A stretch of DNA of 64,000 nucleotides from Ophthalmolycus amberensis (taxonomy: Eukaryota; Chordata; Actinopteri; Perciformes; Zoarcidae): the NCBI GenBank assembly GCA_024529925.1, contig JAFEUB010001792.1:186501-250500 (forward strand). Reading direction: 5' to 3'. The notes under the pieces were generated by a model that was not told the origin of the DNA, made no database searches, and saw nothing but the letters and a program-made list of their open reading frames with translations. Of this stretch, positions 44,640 through 56,701 are shown one piece after another. Every line of letters starts with the position of its first letter. The first letter of the stretch is position 1. The position numbers and the translations under genes are program-made.

Positions 44640-45600
44640 ACCCAGAAATAAAGAGAGAAGCTGTGGGCTGAACGAGAAGTCTGGTCTCCTGACTCCGCTT
44701 ATTACCGTCTTATAAATGCACCTCATACACGAACCCAGGACGCTCGGTCACATCGGTGGCAGCGGTGTTTCTTATGCACCGACTACGGACCGCTACGACT
44801 ATTTTACGCTTCGGTGACTGTGAGTGTGCACTTTCTGAGCTTAGCTTAGCTGTCTCAGTTTAGCTAGCAGGCTAACTCCGCGGCACTTCAAAGAAAAAAG
44901 CGCCGCTGGTTCAAGTACAGGATGCGGGTTGGAGATGAAGACCCATGAAGCCCAGCTCAGGGCTGTTCGGCAGACGGTCGGCCAGCAGGGGACCATGTAG
45001 ACCTGCCTGCTCCGTTTCCAGTTTCCTCGGCTGGGTGAGACAGTCAACTTTATTTTGAAAGTCCGTTGCTCACTGGCAGGTGGAGGAAGTCTTCAGACTA
45101 CGTTGATAAACTAAAGCAAGACAAGCTAACAGATGCCACAGAGAAGTGGACACAAACTGCAGCCGGTTAGTGTTGTGGAAGATGTCGGTCTGAGGAACGT
45201 TCTTAGGATCGGCGTTACAACGTGCACCAGCTGCTGCTCTCCCTGGAGACTACTGGACATCGCTGCGGTAAAGTCAGCAGACACTCAGATCTCCGTGGTC
45301 AACTCAGCAGACACTTACATGTTAGTGCACCTATATGCTGACATTCACCGTAAACACATTCAAACGGCACAGATCGGGAGCGAGCGAAGGACTTTGTTAG
45401 CAGAAAGATTAACGTGAGACAACATCCGGTTTCTTCAGACGAACATCCGGTTTTCAGAATAAGATGCCAACAAAGTATGAATTATATTCACATTAAGTAT
45501 GAAACATGCTGCCTGCATCTCGTGAGTTAAAGGGAAAATACACCTAAATTGTGCGTAAAGTGTCTTTATTCTTTGATCGCTGGGTCACCATCATCACCTC
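44640..45600. other. Unassigned sequence, possibly retroelement LTR or leader
   Basis: AATAAAG at 44647, then GTCACATCGGTGGCAGCGGTG near 44748, resembles an LTR end and primer site, but I could not find a matching second LTR or a gag/pol frame. Confidence 0.25.
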
Positions 45601-45601
45601 T

Positions 45602-45830
45602 GAGTCACAGCATCATAGTGATGAAGAGTAGAGCTGGGTCATAGTGATGAAGAGTAGAGCTGCATCATAGTGATGAAGAGTAGAGCTGGGTCATAGTGAT
45701 GAAGAGTAGAGCTGCATCATAGTGATGAAGAGTAGAGCTGCATCATAGTGATGAAGAGTAGAGCTGGGTCATAGTGATGAAGAGTAGAGCTGCATCATAG
45801 TGATGAAGAGTAGAGCTGCATCACATGCTC
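45602..45830. repeat. 26-bp minisatellite, about 9 copies
   Basis: Unit CATAGTGATGAAGAGTAGAG plus CTGGGT or CTGCAT; the two endings alternate irregularly. Confidence 0.92.
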
Positions 45831-46192
45831 TGACTGTGATGAAGACTCAACACACACATGTAGATGAACGTGTGAAACATGTTGTTCCTGTTCACAGCAG
45901 TGGAACGTTTCACACACAGTCACACACTGAGCACAGATATAGAAGAGATAGAACTGCTGCTGTGTGAAGAGAACACTGCTGCTAACAACAACCTGATGTG
46001 TTTAAAGTGTTCACACACAATGTTATTCACCTGTTGTTCATAGAGCAGCACTTTCAAAATAAAAGTGCACAATACACTACTTATGAATTCATTATTGAAC
46101 TTTACCATAACAATGAGATTAATCGCGATGAACCGCAAAAAATCCATGAGATTAATCGTGATTAAATATTTTAATCGTTGCCCAGCACTAAA

Positions 46193-46670
46193 CATAATAT
46201 ATGTAATGTAATATAATGTAATATATATACGTATCTATAATGTGTGTAAACCTGTGACAAAGACAAACAAAAGAACGTTGTAACCTAAAGAAGTAGAACT
46301 CGTTTTACTGTCACCGGCTTCTTAATTAAAATAGTTTCACAAGCTGCTTTTGACCTCAGATCTGTACAAATGATACAAATAATTCAAGCAAAGCATAATG
46401 AAAACTAGCACGCCCATGATGACATCATCATGAGAAGACGACCGTGTTTTACAACATTAGCTAGCGAACATTCTCTCTAAAGCAGTGAAACAACATGGAT
46501 CAGTTTTTATGAGGAAAATGTGATGTTGGAGACAAACCTGTGGTGAAGAAATATATATTAATTTTGGATTCAGCAAATTTTGGATTCAGCAAAGGTGAGT
46601 GAGCATAAACATCTCTTTGGTCATTACAGCTGACGGTCACAAGTGAGTCTTAAGTTACAAAAGGTTCAGA
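46193..46670. other. AT-rich unique sequence
   Basis: No gene seen. A 16-bp direct repeat GATTCAGCAAATTTTG / GATTCAGCAAAGGTGA occurs at 46568-46596. Confidence 0.5.
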
Positions 46671-46671
46671 A

Positions 46672-46934
46672 CCAGTTCTACTGTATTCTACTGTCAGAGT
46701 TTCTACTGTATTATACTGTCAGTTTCTCCTGTATTCTACTGTCAGAGTTTCTACTGTATTTTACTGTATTCTACTGTCAGAGTTTCTCCTGTATTCTCCT
46801 GTATTCTACTGTCAGAGTTTCTACTGTACTATACTGTCAGAGTTTCTCCTGTATTCTCCTGTATTCTACTGTCAGAGTTTCTACTGTACTATACTGTCAG
46901 AGTTTCTCCTGTATTTTACTGTATTCTACTGCAG
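46672..46934. repeat. Irregular CTACTGTATTCTACTGTCAGAG minisatellite
   Basis: Units of roughly 15-50 bp built from TACTGTATT, CTACTGTCAGAG and TTTCTCCTGTATT. Confidence 0.85.
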
Positions 46935-47305
46935 GGTTCTCTGCAGCAGGCTGATCTGAAAAAACCCTCCATAAACTGAATACTGATCAACGCAAACATT
47001 AAATATTAATAACTACACTCAAACACTACACAACACACACACAGTGAAGGAATTAGCATCAATAGCATTACCGCCCATCACCTCTCACTGCTTGTTCGCA
47101 CATTTCTCCTCAGACATACATCTGTCTGAGTGTGTGTGTGTTTCTGGGTGTGTACGAATATATTATCACTGCAGCCTCCTCTTCAATTATCAGAGTATGT
47201 GTGAGTGGGTTTAATCAGCAGAAGATCACAAGACAGGTGTTCACCTCCAGCTCACATCGACACTCAAGCTGTTAACACACCTTATTGTTTGAAACAGTAA
47301 AAAAC
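46935..47305. other. Unique sequence before the 20-bp array
   Basis: No gene or transposon recognised. Confidence 0.5.
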
Positions 47306-48831
47306 TCACTGTAATAAACACAACTCACTGTAATAAACACAACTCACTGTAATAAACACAACTCACTGTAATAAACACAACTCACTGTATTAAACACAAC
47401 TCACTGTATTAAACACAACTCACTGTAATAAACACAACTCACTGTAATAAACACAACTCACTGTATTAAACACAACTCACTGTAATAAACACAACTCACT
47501 GTATTAAACACAACTCACTGTATTGAACACAACTCACTGTATTAAACACAACTCACTGTATTAAACACAACTCACTGTAATAAACACAACTCACTGTAAT
47601 AAACACAACTCACTGTATTAAACACAACTCACTGTAATAAACACAACTCACTGTAATAAACACAACTCACTGTATTAAACACAACTCACTGTAATAAACA
47701 CAACTCACTGTATTGAACACAACTCACTGTATTGAACACAACTCACTGTATTAAACACAACTCACTGTATTAAACACAACTCACTGTAATAAACACAACT
47801 CACTGTATTAAACACAACTCACTGTAATAAACACAACTCACTGTATTAAACACAACTCACTGTATTAAACACAACTCACTGTAATAAACACAACTCACTG
47901 TATTAAACACAACTCACTGTAATAAACACAACTCACTGTATTAAACACAACTCACTGTATTGAACACAACTCACTGTATTAAACACAACTCACTGTATTA
48001 AACACAACTCACTGTAATAAACACAACTCACTGTAATAAACACAACTCACTGTATTGAACACAACTCACTGTATTAAACACAACTCACTGTATTAAACAC
48101 AACTCACTGTAATAAACACAACTCACTGTAATAAACACAACTCACTGTATTAAACACAACTCACTGTATTAAACACAACTCACTGTATTAAACACAACTC
48201 ACTGTAATAAACACAACTCACTGTATTAAACACAACTCACTGTATTAAACACAACTCACTGTAATAAACACAACTCACTGTATTAAACACAACTCACTGT
48301 ATTAAACACAACTCACTGTAATAAACACAACTCACTGTATTAAACACAACTCCCTGTAATAAACACAACTCACTGTATTGAACACAACTCACTGTATTAA
48401 ACACAACTCACTGTAATAAACACAACTCACTGTATTAAACACAACTCACTGTAATAAACACAACTCACTGTATTAAACACAACTCACTGTAATAAACACA
48501 ACTCACTGTATTGAACACAACTCACTGTATTAAACACAACTCACTGTAATAAACACAACTCACTGTAATAAACACAACTCACTGTAATAAACACAACTCA
48601 CTGTAATAAACACAACTCACTGTATTGAACACAACTCACTGTATTAAACACAACTCACTGTAATAAACACAACTCACTGTATTAAACACAACTCACTGTA
48701 TTAAACACAACTCACTGTAATAAACAACTCACTGTATTAAACACAACTCACTGTATTAAACACAACTCACTGTATTAAACACAACTCACTGTAATAAACA
48801 CAACTCACTGTATTAAACACAACTCACTGTA
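47306..48831. repeat. 20-bp minisatellite (AACACAACTCACTGTATTAA)n, left block, about 76 copies
   Basis: Three main variants: TATTAA, TAATAA and TATTGA. Very uniform, with one short unit near 48723. Continues at 51609 after a LINE. Confidence 0.95.
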
Positions 48832-49860
48832 ATGGCTGTGGTGGCTGCGTATATCCCCCCCTCTGCTGACGCGGAAGCGGCCTGTGACGTCATCCACTCG
48901 GCGACAAGCAGGCTGTTGACACAACACCCCAATGCCCTCCTCCTTCTCTCTGGGGACTTTAATCATGCCCCTCCATCCTCCACTCTGCCCACATTCACCC
49001 AGTATGTCAAATGCCACACCAGAGACAATAAAACACTGGACCTTCTTTATGCCAACACCAAGGAGGCATACATATCATCACCTCTCCCTCCCCTGGGCAG
49101 ATCTGACCACAACCTGGTGCACCTCCTGCCTGTGTACACAACTCTTGCACAGAAGCAGCCAGCTGTGACCCGCACAGTTAGACGATGGACCGATGGAGCC
49201 GAGGAGGCTCTGAAGGACTGTTTTGAGACAACTGTGTGGGAGGTATTCTGTGATGCCCATGGGGAAGACATCGACGGTCTCACCGACTGCATCACGGACT
49301 ATATTAACTTCTGTGTTGAGAACACCGTACTCACCAGGACTGTACGGTGTTTCTCAAATGGCAAACCCTGGATCTCTCCGGAGATAAAGGCCCTCCTCAA
49401 GGAGAAGAAGAGGGTTTTTAGATCTGGCAACAAAGAGGAGCTGAGGACTGTGCAGAGGGAGCTGAGGACGAAGATCAGGGAGGGGAAAGATGTCTACAGG
49501 ATGAAGATGGAGGACCAGCTGCAGCAGAATAACACCGCCGGGGTCTGGAAGGGCCTCAAGGCGATTTCTGGGTTCAAGGGGCCCAACCAACAGCCTGAGG
49601 GGGACCAAAAGTGGGTGAATGAGCTGAACTTATTTTTTAACAGATTTGACCAGCCATCCACCCCTCCCCCCACCCAGACCTCCCTGCTGCTGCAACCCCC
49701 ATCATCTGCATCCCCTGTGGATTATTACCCCCCCTCCACCTCCCCCCTTCCCACAGCACTCGGCTCCCCTCCACACCTCACACCTCTCATACTCAGCACT
49801 CTACGACCAGCAACCCACCCCCACTCCAACACACAGCACCCCACCCCCCAGAGTGTCCCT
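48832..49860 (+). pseudogene. LINE ORF2, endonuclease C-terminal half and linker
   Basis: Frame starting VVAAYIPPSADAEAAC, with LLLSGDFNHA (endonuclease Asp/Asn), NKTLDLLYANTKEAY and RSDHNLVHLLP (final SDH motif), then the linker GKPWISPEIKALLKEKKR and VYRMKMEDQLQQNN. The first endonuclease motifs are missing (5' truncation). Between 49640 and 49860 the coding frame moves to the frame of the next entry, within C-rich tracts (for example CACCCCCC near 49840), consistent with a single indel. Confidence 0.85.
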
Positions 49861-51256
49861 CAACCAAGTGAGGAAGGAACTGAGGAGGATCAAGGCGAGG
49901 AAGGCCACGGGTCCAGACGGCATCAGCTCAAGGCTCCTCAAATCCTGCGCAGACCAGCTGTGCGGGATAGTGGAGCACATATTCAACTTGAGCTTGAGGC
50001 TGGGGAAAGTACCACAGCTATGGAAGACATCCTGCGTGGTACCGGTACCAAAGAACCCGCGGCCCAAGGACCTCAACAGCTACAGGCCGGTGGCGTTGAC
50101 ATCCCACCTGATGAAGACCCTGGAGAGGCTGGTCCTTGCCCATCTCCGCCCTCTGGTGAGTTCATCCCTGGACCCACTTCAGTTCGCCTACCAGTCCGGC
50201 ATCGGGGTGGATGACGCCGTCATCTTCCTGCTGCAGAGATGCCTCTCTCACCTGGAAAAGGCTGGAAGCACTGTGAGAGTCATGTTCTACGACTTCTCCA
50301 GTGCCTTCAACACCATCCAGCCTTTGCTTCTGAGGGACAAGCTGGAGCAGACCGGGGTGGACCACCACCTCACTGCATGGATCCTGGACTACCTCACCAA
50401 CCGTCCACAGTATGTGCGGATACGGGAGTGTGAGTCAGATCGGGTGTCCTGCAGCACAGGGGCCCCACAGGGAACCGTTCTAGCTCCATTCCTCTTCTCC
50501 ATTTACACCTCGGACTTCAAACATAACTCTGCAAACTGCCACCTGCAAAAGTTCTCTGACGACTCTGCAATCGTCGGCCTCATCGCCGCCGATGATGACA
50601 GAGAATACAGGGAACTAAACCAGGACTTTTTAGGATGGTGCCAGCGGAACCGCCTCCACATCAACTCCAGCAAGACCAAGGAGCTGGTGGTGGACTTCCG
50701 CCGGGGTAAACGCCCTCCTCCGACACCGGTGAGCATCCAGGGACTGGACATTGAGGTCGTGAAGTCGTATAAGTACCTGGGTGTTCACTTGAACAATAAA
50801 CTGGACTGGACTGACCACGCTCACGCTCTTTATAAAAAAGGACAGAGCAGACTCTTTCTGCTGAGGAGACTGAGGTCTTTTGGGGTGCAGGGAGCACTCC
50901 TGAAGACCTTCTTCGACTCCGTGGTGGCATCAGCCATCTTCTATGGAGTGGTCTTCTGGAGCAGCAGCATCGCGGCAGCTGACAGGAGGAGACTGGACAA
51001 ACTGGTGAGGAAGGCCAGCAGCGTGCTGGGGTGTCCACTGGATACTGTGGAGGTGGTGGGAGACAGGAGGATGATGGCGAAGCTCTCATCCCTGATGAGC
51101 CACGCCTCCCACCCCATGCAGGACACTCTGGCAGCTCTGCACAGCTCCTTCAGTCACCGGCTGATTCACCCCCGGTGTCTGAGGGAGAGGTACCGCAAGT
51201 CCTTTCTCCCCGCTGCTGTCAGGCTGCACAACAAACTGCTCTCGGTGGACCACTAA
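49646..51256 (+). CDS. LINE ORF2 reverse transcriptase and C-terminus
   Basis: Open frame with the full RT: VRKELRRIKARKATGPDGIS, WKTSCVVPVPK, LNSYRPVALTSHLMKTLERL, FYDFSSAFNTIQ (motif A), STGAPQGTVLAPFLFSIYTS (motif B), LQKFSDDSAIVG (catalytic SDD form), LVVDFRRGK, YKYLGVHLNNKLDW, and the C-terminal RLIHPRCLRERYRKSFLPAA. It belongs with the preceding endonuclease frame. All RT catalytic aspartates are present. The N-terminal 60 residues as listed are out-of-frame low-complexity Pro and probably not native. Confidence 0.87.
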   Translation: MTSHPPLPPPRPPCCCNPHHLHPLWIITPPPPPPFPQHSAPLHTSHLSYSALYDQQPTPTPTHSTPPPRVSLNQVRKELRRIKARKATGPDGISSRLLKSCADQLCGIVEHIFNLSLRLGKVPQLWKTSCVVPVPKNPRPKDLNSYRPVALTSHLMKTLERLVLAHLRPLVSSSLDPLQFAYQSGIGVDDAVIFLLQRCLSHLEKAGSTVRVMFYDFSSAFNTIQPLLLRDKLEQTGVDHHLTAWILDYLTNRPQYVRIRECESDRVSCSTGAPQGTVLAPFLFSIYTSDFKHNSANCHLQKFSDDSAIVGLIAADDDREYRELNQDFLGWCQRNRLHINSSKTKELVVDFRRGKRPPPTPVSIQGLDIEVVKSYKYLGVHLNNKLDWTDHAHALYKKGQSRLFLLRRLRSFGVQGALLKTFFDSVVASAIFYGVVFWSSSIAAADRRRLDKLVRKASSVLGCPLDTVEVVGDRRMMAKLSSLMSHASHPMQDTLAALHSSFSHRLIHPRCLRERYRKSFLPAAVRLHNKLLSVDH

Positions 51257-51608
51257 CACACTGAACACTTGAACACGAACACTTTGCACACTCTGAACAC
51301 TTTATTTCATTCACCTGGTGCAATATCTTATCTAATCCGTGCAATATCCAATACGTTTTAAGTATTTACCTGATCCGCCTGTATATTCTGTAGATTCTGT
51401 ATATTCTGTATATACTGGCATATTTAGTATATCTAATACTCTTCTTTACTGTCTTATTTTATTACTGTTCTACTGTTTACTGTTTAGTTTATTATATTAC
51501 TTGATTTTTATCTTTTATTTTATTACTTGTGAGCAATGCTGCTGTAATCCTGTAATTTCCCCACTGAGGGACTAATAAAGGATTATCTTATCTTATCTTA
51601 TCTTATCT

Positions 51609-52926
51609 TAATAAACACAACTCACTGTATTAAACACAACTCACTGTATTAAACACAACTCACTGTAATAAACACAACTCACTGTATTAAACACAACTCA
51701 CTGTATTAAACACAACTCACTGTAATAAACACAACTCACTGTATTAAGCACAACTCACTGTAATAAACACAACTCACTGTAATAAACACAACTCACTGTA
51801 ATAAACACAACTCACTGTATTAAACACAACTCACTGTATTAAACACAACTCACTGTAATAAACACAACTCACTGTATTAAACACAACTCACTGTATTAAA
51901 CACAACTCACTGTAATAAACACAACTCACTGTATTAAACACAACTCACTGTAATAAACACAACTCACTGTATTAAACACAACTCACTGTAATAAACACAA
52001 CTCACTGTATTAAACACAACTCACTGTATTAAACACAACTCACTGTATAAACACAACTCACTGTAATAAACACAACTCACTGTATTAAACACAACTCACT
52101 GTAATAAACACAACTCACTGTATTAAACACAACTCACTGTAATAAACACAACTCACTGTAATAAACACAACTCACTGTATTAAACACAACTCACTGTAAT
52201 AAACACAACTCACTGTAATAAACACAACTCACTATAATAAACACAACTCACTGTATTAAACACAACTCACTGTAATAAACACAACTCACTGTATTAAACA
52301 CAACTCACTGTAATAAACACAACTCACTGTAATAAACACAACTCACTGTATTAAACACAACTCACTGTAATAAACACAACTCACTGTAATAAACACAACT
52401 CACTGTATTAAACACAACTCACTGTAATAAACACAACTCACTGTAATAAACACAACTCACTGTATTGAACACAACTCACTGTATTAAACACAACTCACTG
52501 TATTAAACACAACTCACTGTATTAAACACAACTCACTGTATTAAGCACAACTCACTGTAATAAACACAACTCACTGTATTAAACACAACTCACTGTAATA
52601 AACACAACTCACTGTATTAAACACAACTCACTGTATTGAACACAACTCACTGTAATAAACACAACTCACTGTATTAAACACAACTCACTGTATTAAACAC
52701 AACTCACTGTAATAAACACAACTCACTGTATTAAACACAACTCACTGTAATAAACACAACTCACTGTATTAAACACAACTCACTGTATAAAACACAACTC
52801 ACTGTATTAAACACAACTCACTGTAATAAACACAACTCACTGTATTAAACACAACTCACTGTAATAAACACAACTCACTGTAATAAACACAACTCACTGT
52901 ATTAAACACAACTCACTGTATTAAAC
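51609..52926. repeat. 20-bp minisatellite, right block, about 66 copies
   Basis: Same unit and variants as 47306-48831; occasional TTAAGC variant (51746, 52541). Confidence 0.95.
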
Positions 52927-52974
52927 ACTGTACAGTCTGTTAGTACTACTGTACAGTCTGTTAGTACTACTAAC

Positions 52975-54492
52975 AGAGGGGGGGGGGTACAGTACTAACA
53001 GAGCGGGGGGGGGTACAGTACTAATAGAGGGGGGGGTACAGTACTAACAGAGGGGGGGTACAGTACTAATAGAGGGGGGTACAGTACTAATAGAGGGGGG
53101 GGTACAGTACTAATAGAGGGGGGTACAGTACTAATAGAGGGGGGTACAGCACTAATAGAGGGGGGGGTACAAACACAACTCACTGTAATAAACACAACTA
53201 CAGAGTACAAAGGGGGGGGGGGCGGGGCAGGTACAGTACTAATAGAGGGGGGGTACAGTACTAACAGAGGGGAGTACAGTACTAACAGAGGGGGGGTACA
53301 GTACTAACAGAGGGGAGTACAGTACTAACAGAGGGGGGGGTACAGTACTAACAGAGCGGGGGGGTACAGTACTAATAGAGGGGGGGGGGGTACAGTACTA
53401 ACAGAGGGGGGGGTACAGTACTAATAGAGGGGGGTACAGTACTAATAGAGGGGGGTACAGCACTAATAGAGGGGGGGGTACAGTACTAATAGAGGGGGGG
53501 TACAGTACTAATAGAGGGGGGGGTACAGTACTAATAGAGGGGGGTACAGTACTAATAGAGGGGGGTACAGTACTAATAGAGGGGGGGGTACAGTACTAAC
53601 AGAGGGGGGGTACAGTACTAATAGAGGGGGGGTACAGTACTAATAGAGGGGGGTACAGTACTAATAGAGGGGGGGTACAGTACTAATAGAGGGGGGGGTA
53701 CAGTACTAACAGAGGGGGGGTACAGTACTAATAGAGGGGGGGTACAGTACTAATAGAGGGGGGGTACAGTACTAACAGAGGGGGGGTACAGTACTAATAG
53801 AGGGGGGGTACAGTACTAATAGAGGGGGGGTACAGTACTAATAGAGGGGGGTACAGTACTAATAGAGGGGGGGGTACAGTACTAATAGAGGGGGGTACAG
53901 TACTAATAGAGGGGGGTACAGTACTAACAGAGGGGGGGGTACAGTACTAATAGAGGGGGGTACAGTACTAATAGAGGGGGGGTACAGTACTAATAGAGGG
54001 GGGTACAGTACTAATAGAGGGGGGTACAGTACTAACAGAGGGGGGGGGTACAGTACTAACAGAGGGGGGGGTACAGTACTAATAGAGGGGGCGGGGGGTA
54101 CAGTACTAATAGAGGGGGGGTACAGTACTAATAGAGGGGGGTACAGTACTAATAGAGGGGGGGTACAGTACTAATAGAGGGGGGGTACAGTAATAATAGA
54201 GGGGGGGGGTACAGTACTAATAGAGGGGGGGTACAGTAATAATAGAGGGGGGGTACAGTACTAATAGAGGGGGGGTACAGTACTAATAGAGGGGGGTACA
54301 GTACTAATAGAGGGGGGGTACAGTAATAATAGAGGGGGGGTACAGTACTAATAGAGGGGGGGTACAGTACTAATAGAGGGGGAGGTACAGTACTAACAGA
54401 GGGGGGTACAGTACTAATAGAGGGGGGGTACAGTAATAATAGAGGGGGGGTACAGTACTAATAGAGGGGGGGGTACAGTACTAACAGAGGGG
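52975..54492. repeat. G-run minisatellite (GTACAGTACTAATAGAGGGGGG)n
   Basis: About 70 units of a constant 16-nt core (TACAGTACTAATAGAG or TACAGTACTAACAGAG) separated by G runs of about 5-11. One stray piece of the 20-bp array lies at 53170-53200. Run-length variation dominates the differences. Confidence 0.93.
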
Positions 54493-55300
54493 GGAGAGAG
54501 AAATCCACCACAGCAAACTAACCGTCACTAACAGAATGAATCCATTGACGGTCTTTAAGTGGTTCAGTGGTTGAACAGATAAATAACAGAATACTATCAT
54601 ATGTTGTATTAATATTTAATAACCACAATGTCCAACAAGTAGAATGTCATCAGCCTCTTTCTGTCTCTCGTCTCATAAAGACATCAAATAATACAATGAA
54701 GGTGATATTTAGAGCTATTAAGTATTTGAGGTACTTTATTTGAGTATTTCCTTTTCTGTCATTGATACTTTTAGATCATTACAGTTCAAGCAGCTGCTCA
54801 CATGTTCATCAGTGATGAAGAGCCGATGACAATTCGTGAAAACTTTGTCTCTGCTATCATTTCAGTACATCTTGTATCCAAAGAAAGCTTCAGATGAAGA
54901 AGGCTTTACTTCCTCTGTACGACCAGACAGACACTCTATTCCTCACTGATGCCCTTTGCTCTAAATGTTTTTTAGGTTTTTAATGTTTCTTTTCTTGTCT
55001 TATGACATCACGAGTAATATTTGTTCAAGATGTTCTCAAAGACAGACGTCTGTCAGAACCTTTAACATCTGAAATGATGAACAGGAACGTTTCAGAAGCA
55101 GCAGCAGAACTTATTCACATGTCTCTCTACCACCAATCAATCTCATTACTGCTAATTCAATCACAGCGCAATTAAGGAGAGTCAGCTGTCAATCAAAGTC
55201 TCATCACAGAGAGAGAGACACTTACTTCATTCAGCAAACAGTCCGTCTTTCTTTCATTCCAAAAAATAATGACGGCAGGAACTGAAAGAACCTGAACACC

Positions 55301-55355
<55 letters not shown>

Positions 55356-55922
55356 GGGGTGAATGACTACCGATAGACAGATGGAGAGAGAGACAGAGAG
55401 GGGGGATGACAGGAGAGAGAGCAGCCGGTTGGATGGCTGTAATCCCATTATTGTGAACGACACATTGTTCTGTCAGAGAGAGGGCGAGAGACATTCAGAC
55501 TCAGAGAGAGAGAGCGCGAGAGAGAGAGAGAGTCCCAACAAGAATAGAGGGGGCGGGGCTTAGATTCACAGATAAAGATGTGGGTGGGGTTAGAGTCATT
55601 AATATTTAATCACTGGTTTGAGGCATGCAGTTAGAGAGAGAAAGAGAGAGAGCGAGAAAGAGAGAGGAAGAGAGAGGGGAAGGGTAGTAATTCGGTATTT
55701 TATGGTTTCATCTGAAGGACACCACACCCCTCTGACTGTACGTCTATAAAACACTGTCTGTTACTGCACGTGAAGCTGAAACGAGTACAACAACTGAAAG
55801 CTGCAAAAACCATCCAACGGCACAACGTTTTAGTGTTTGACAATCAGAGCGAAGGATCAACAGAAAATACACCAGAAAATACATGAAGTACTGTGAGGAC
55901 CCCACAAATCACACCGTAACAC
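54493..55922. other. Unique sequence with (GA)n and G run; no gene
   Basis: (GA)n at 55303-55344, followed by a G run of about 14 (55345-55359), and further GAGA patches at 55505-55530 and 55634-55680. No conserved frame. Confidence 0.6.
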
Positions 55923-56206
55923 TGTCACGTGTTCCTGTACCAAAACAAACATGGACGCCAACTATCACGTGTTCCTGTACCAAAACAAACATGGACGCCA
56001 ACTATCACATGTTCTTGTACCAAAACAAACATGGACGCCAACTATCACATGTTCTTGTACCAAAACAAACATGGATGCCAACTATCACGTGTTCTTGTAC
56101 CAAAACAAACATGGACGCCAACTATCACGTGTTCTTGTACCAAAACAAACATGGACGCCAACTATCACGTGTTCTTGTACCAAAACAAACATGGACGCCA
56201 ACTATC
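55923..56206. repeat. 40-bp minisatellite, left block (CACGTG/CACATG)
   Basis: Unit CAAAACAAACATGGACGCCA followed by ACTATCACGTGTTCTTGTAC. About 7 copies, each with one CACGTG or CACATG hexamer. Continues at 56696 after a LINE 3' end. Confidence 0.94.
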
Positions 56207-56651
56207 ATGTATGGTATGTGTACTGATGGAGTGAAGATGTCTCTGTTCAGAGCATATTGTACTCCACTCTACACTGCACACTTGTGGTCAAACTACAAAA
56301 AAAAGAGTTTACAGAGACTTCAAGTAGCGTACAATGACGCCATGAGAAGACTTTTAAAGAGACCGAGATGGAGTAGTGCTAGTGAAATGTTTGTGGCTGC
56401 ACGAGTCAACACTTTCCAAACAGTTTTAAGAAATCTCATGTACAAATTCATCTGTAGACTGAATGACTCTGTGAATGGGATCATACTTGTTTTAACCAAC
56501 ATAAGGTTTAGCACCACACGCTACCAGTCCCAGCTGTGGCGACATTGGTACAGCTGTCTCTTTGTAAGGCATTGCTAGGCCGATGTACTTTTATTGTTTG
56601 TGTCTGTCTTTTTATGTATCTGTCTGTATGGACCCCGAGTCTGAAATAAAG

Positions 56652-56695
<44 letters not shown>
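56207..56695 (+). pseudogene. LINE 3' end inserted in the 40-bp array, (CTAT)n tail
   Basis: The plus-strand frame encodes LFRAYCTPLYTAHLWSNY, KKKSLQRLQVAYNDAMRRLL, KRPRWSSASEMFVAARVNTF and YKFICRLNDSVNGII, the extreme C-terminus of a fish LINE ORF2 (RT-linked tail domain). It ends CTGAAATAAAGTCTATCTAT with about 13 CTAT repeats, then resumes the array at CTATCACATG. Severely 5' truncated. Confidence 0.82.

Positions 56696-56701
<6 letters not shown>

Larger units (their letters stand above)
43415..46192. mobile_element. hAT-like element with nested insertions
   Basis: The left end TAGTGCTGGGAAAGTTAGCG, followed by GTTAACGCATTAATTAATT, pairs with the right end ATTTTAATCGTTGCCCAGCACTA near 46170-46192, a common fish hAT terminus. 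Flanks CATATAAT and AACATAAT match at 6 of 8 positions. The interior holds a second hAT-like piece (43585-44640), a 26-bp minisatellite and unassigned sequence, so the element has been invaded since insertion. Confidence 0.55.
48832..51608 (+). mobile_element. 5'-truncated Rex1/CR1-like LINE inserted in the 20-bp array
   Basis: Runs from mid-endonuclease to a 3' tail of repeated TTATC (GGATTATCTTATCTTATC, 51582-51608). The array stops at CACTGTAAT on the left and resumes as TAATAAACAC on the right without loss of phase, so at most a TAAT-sized target duplication is present. The coding region is nearly intact, with one visible frameshift, so the insertion is probably recent. Confidence 0.9.

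Noticed and set aside
44640..45100. LTR retrotransposon with primer site
   Set aside because: A polyadenylation-like signal and a GGTGGCAGCGGTG motif were seen, but no second LTR or gag/pol; kept only as unassigned sequence.
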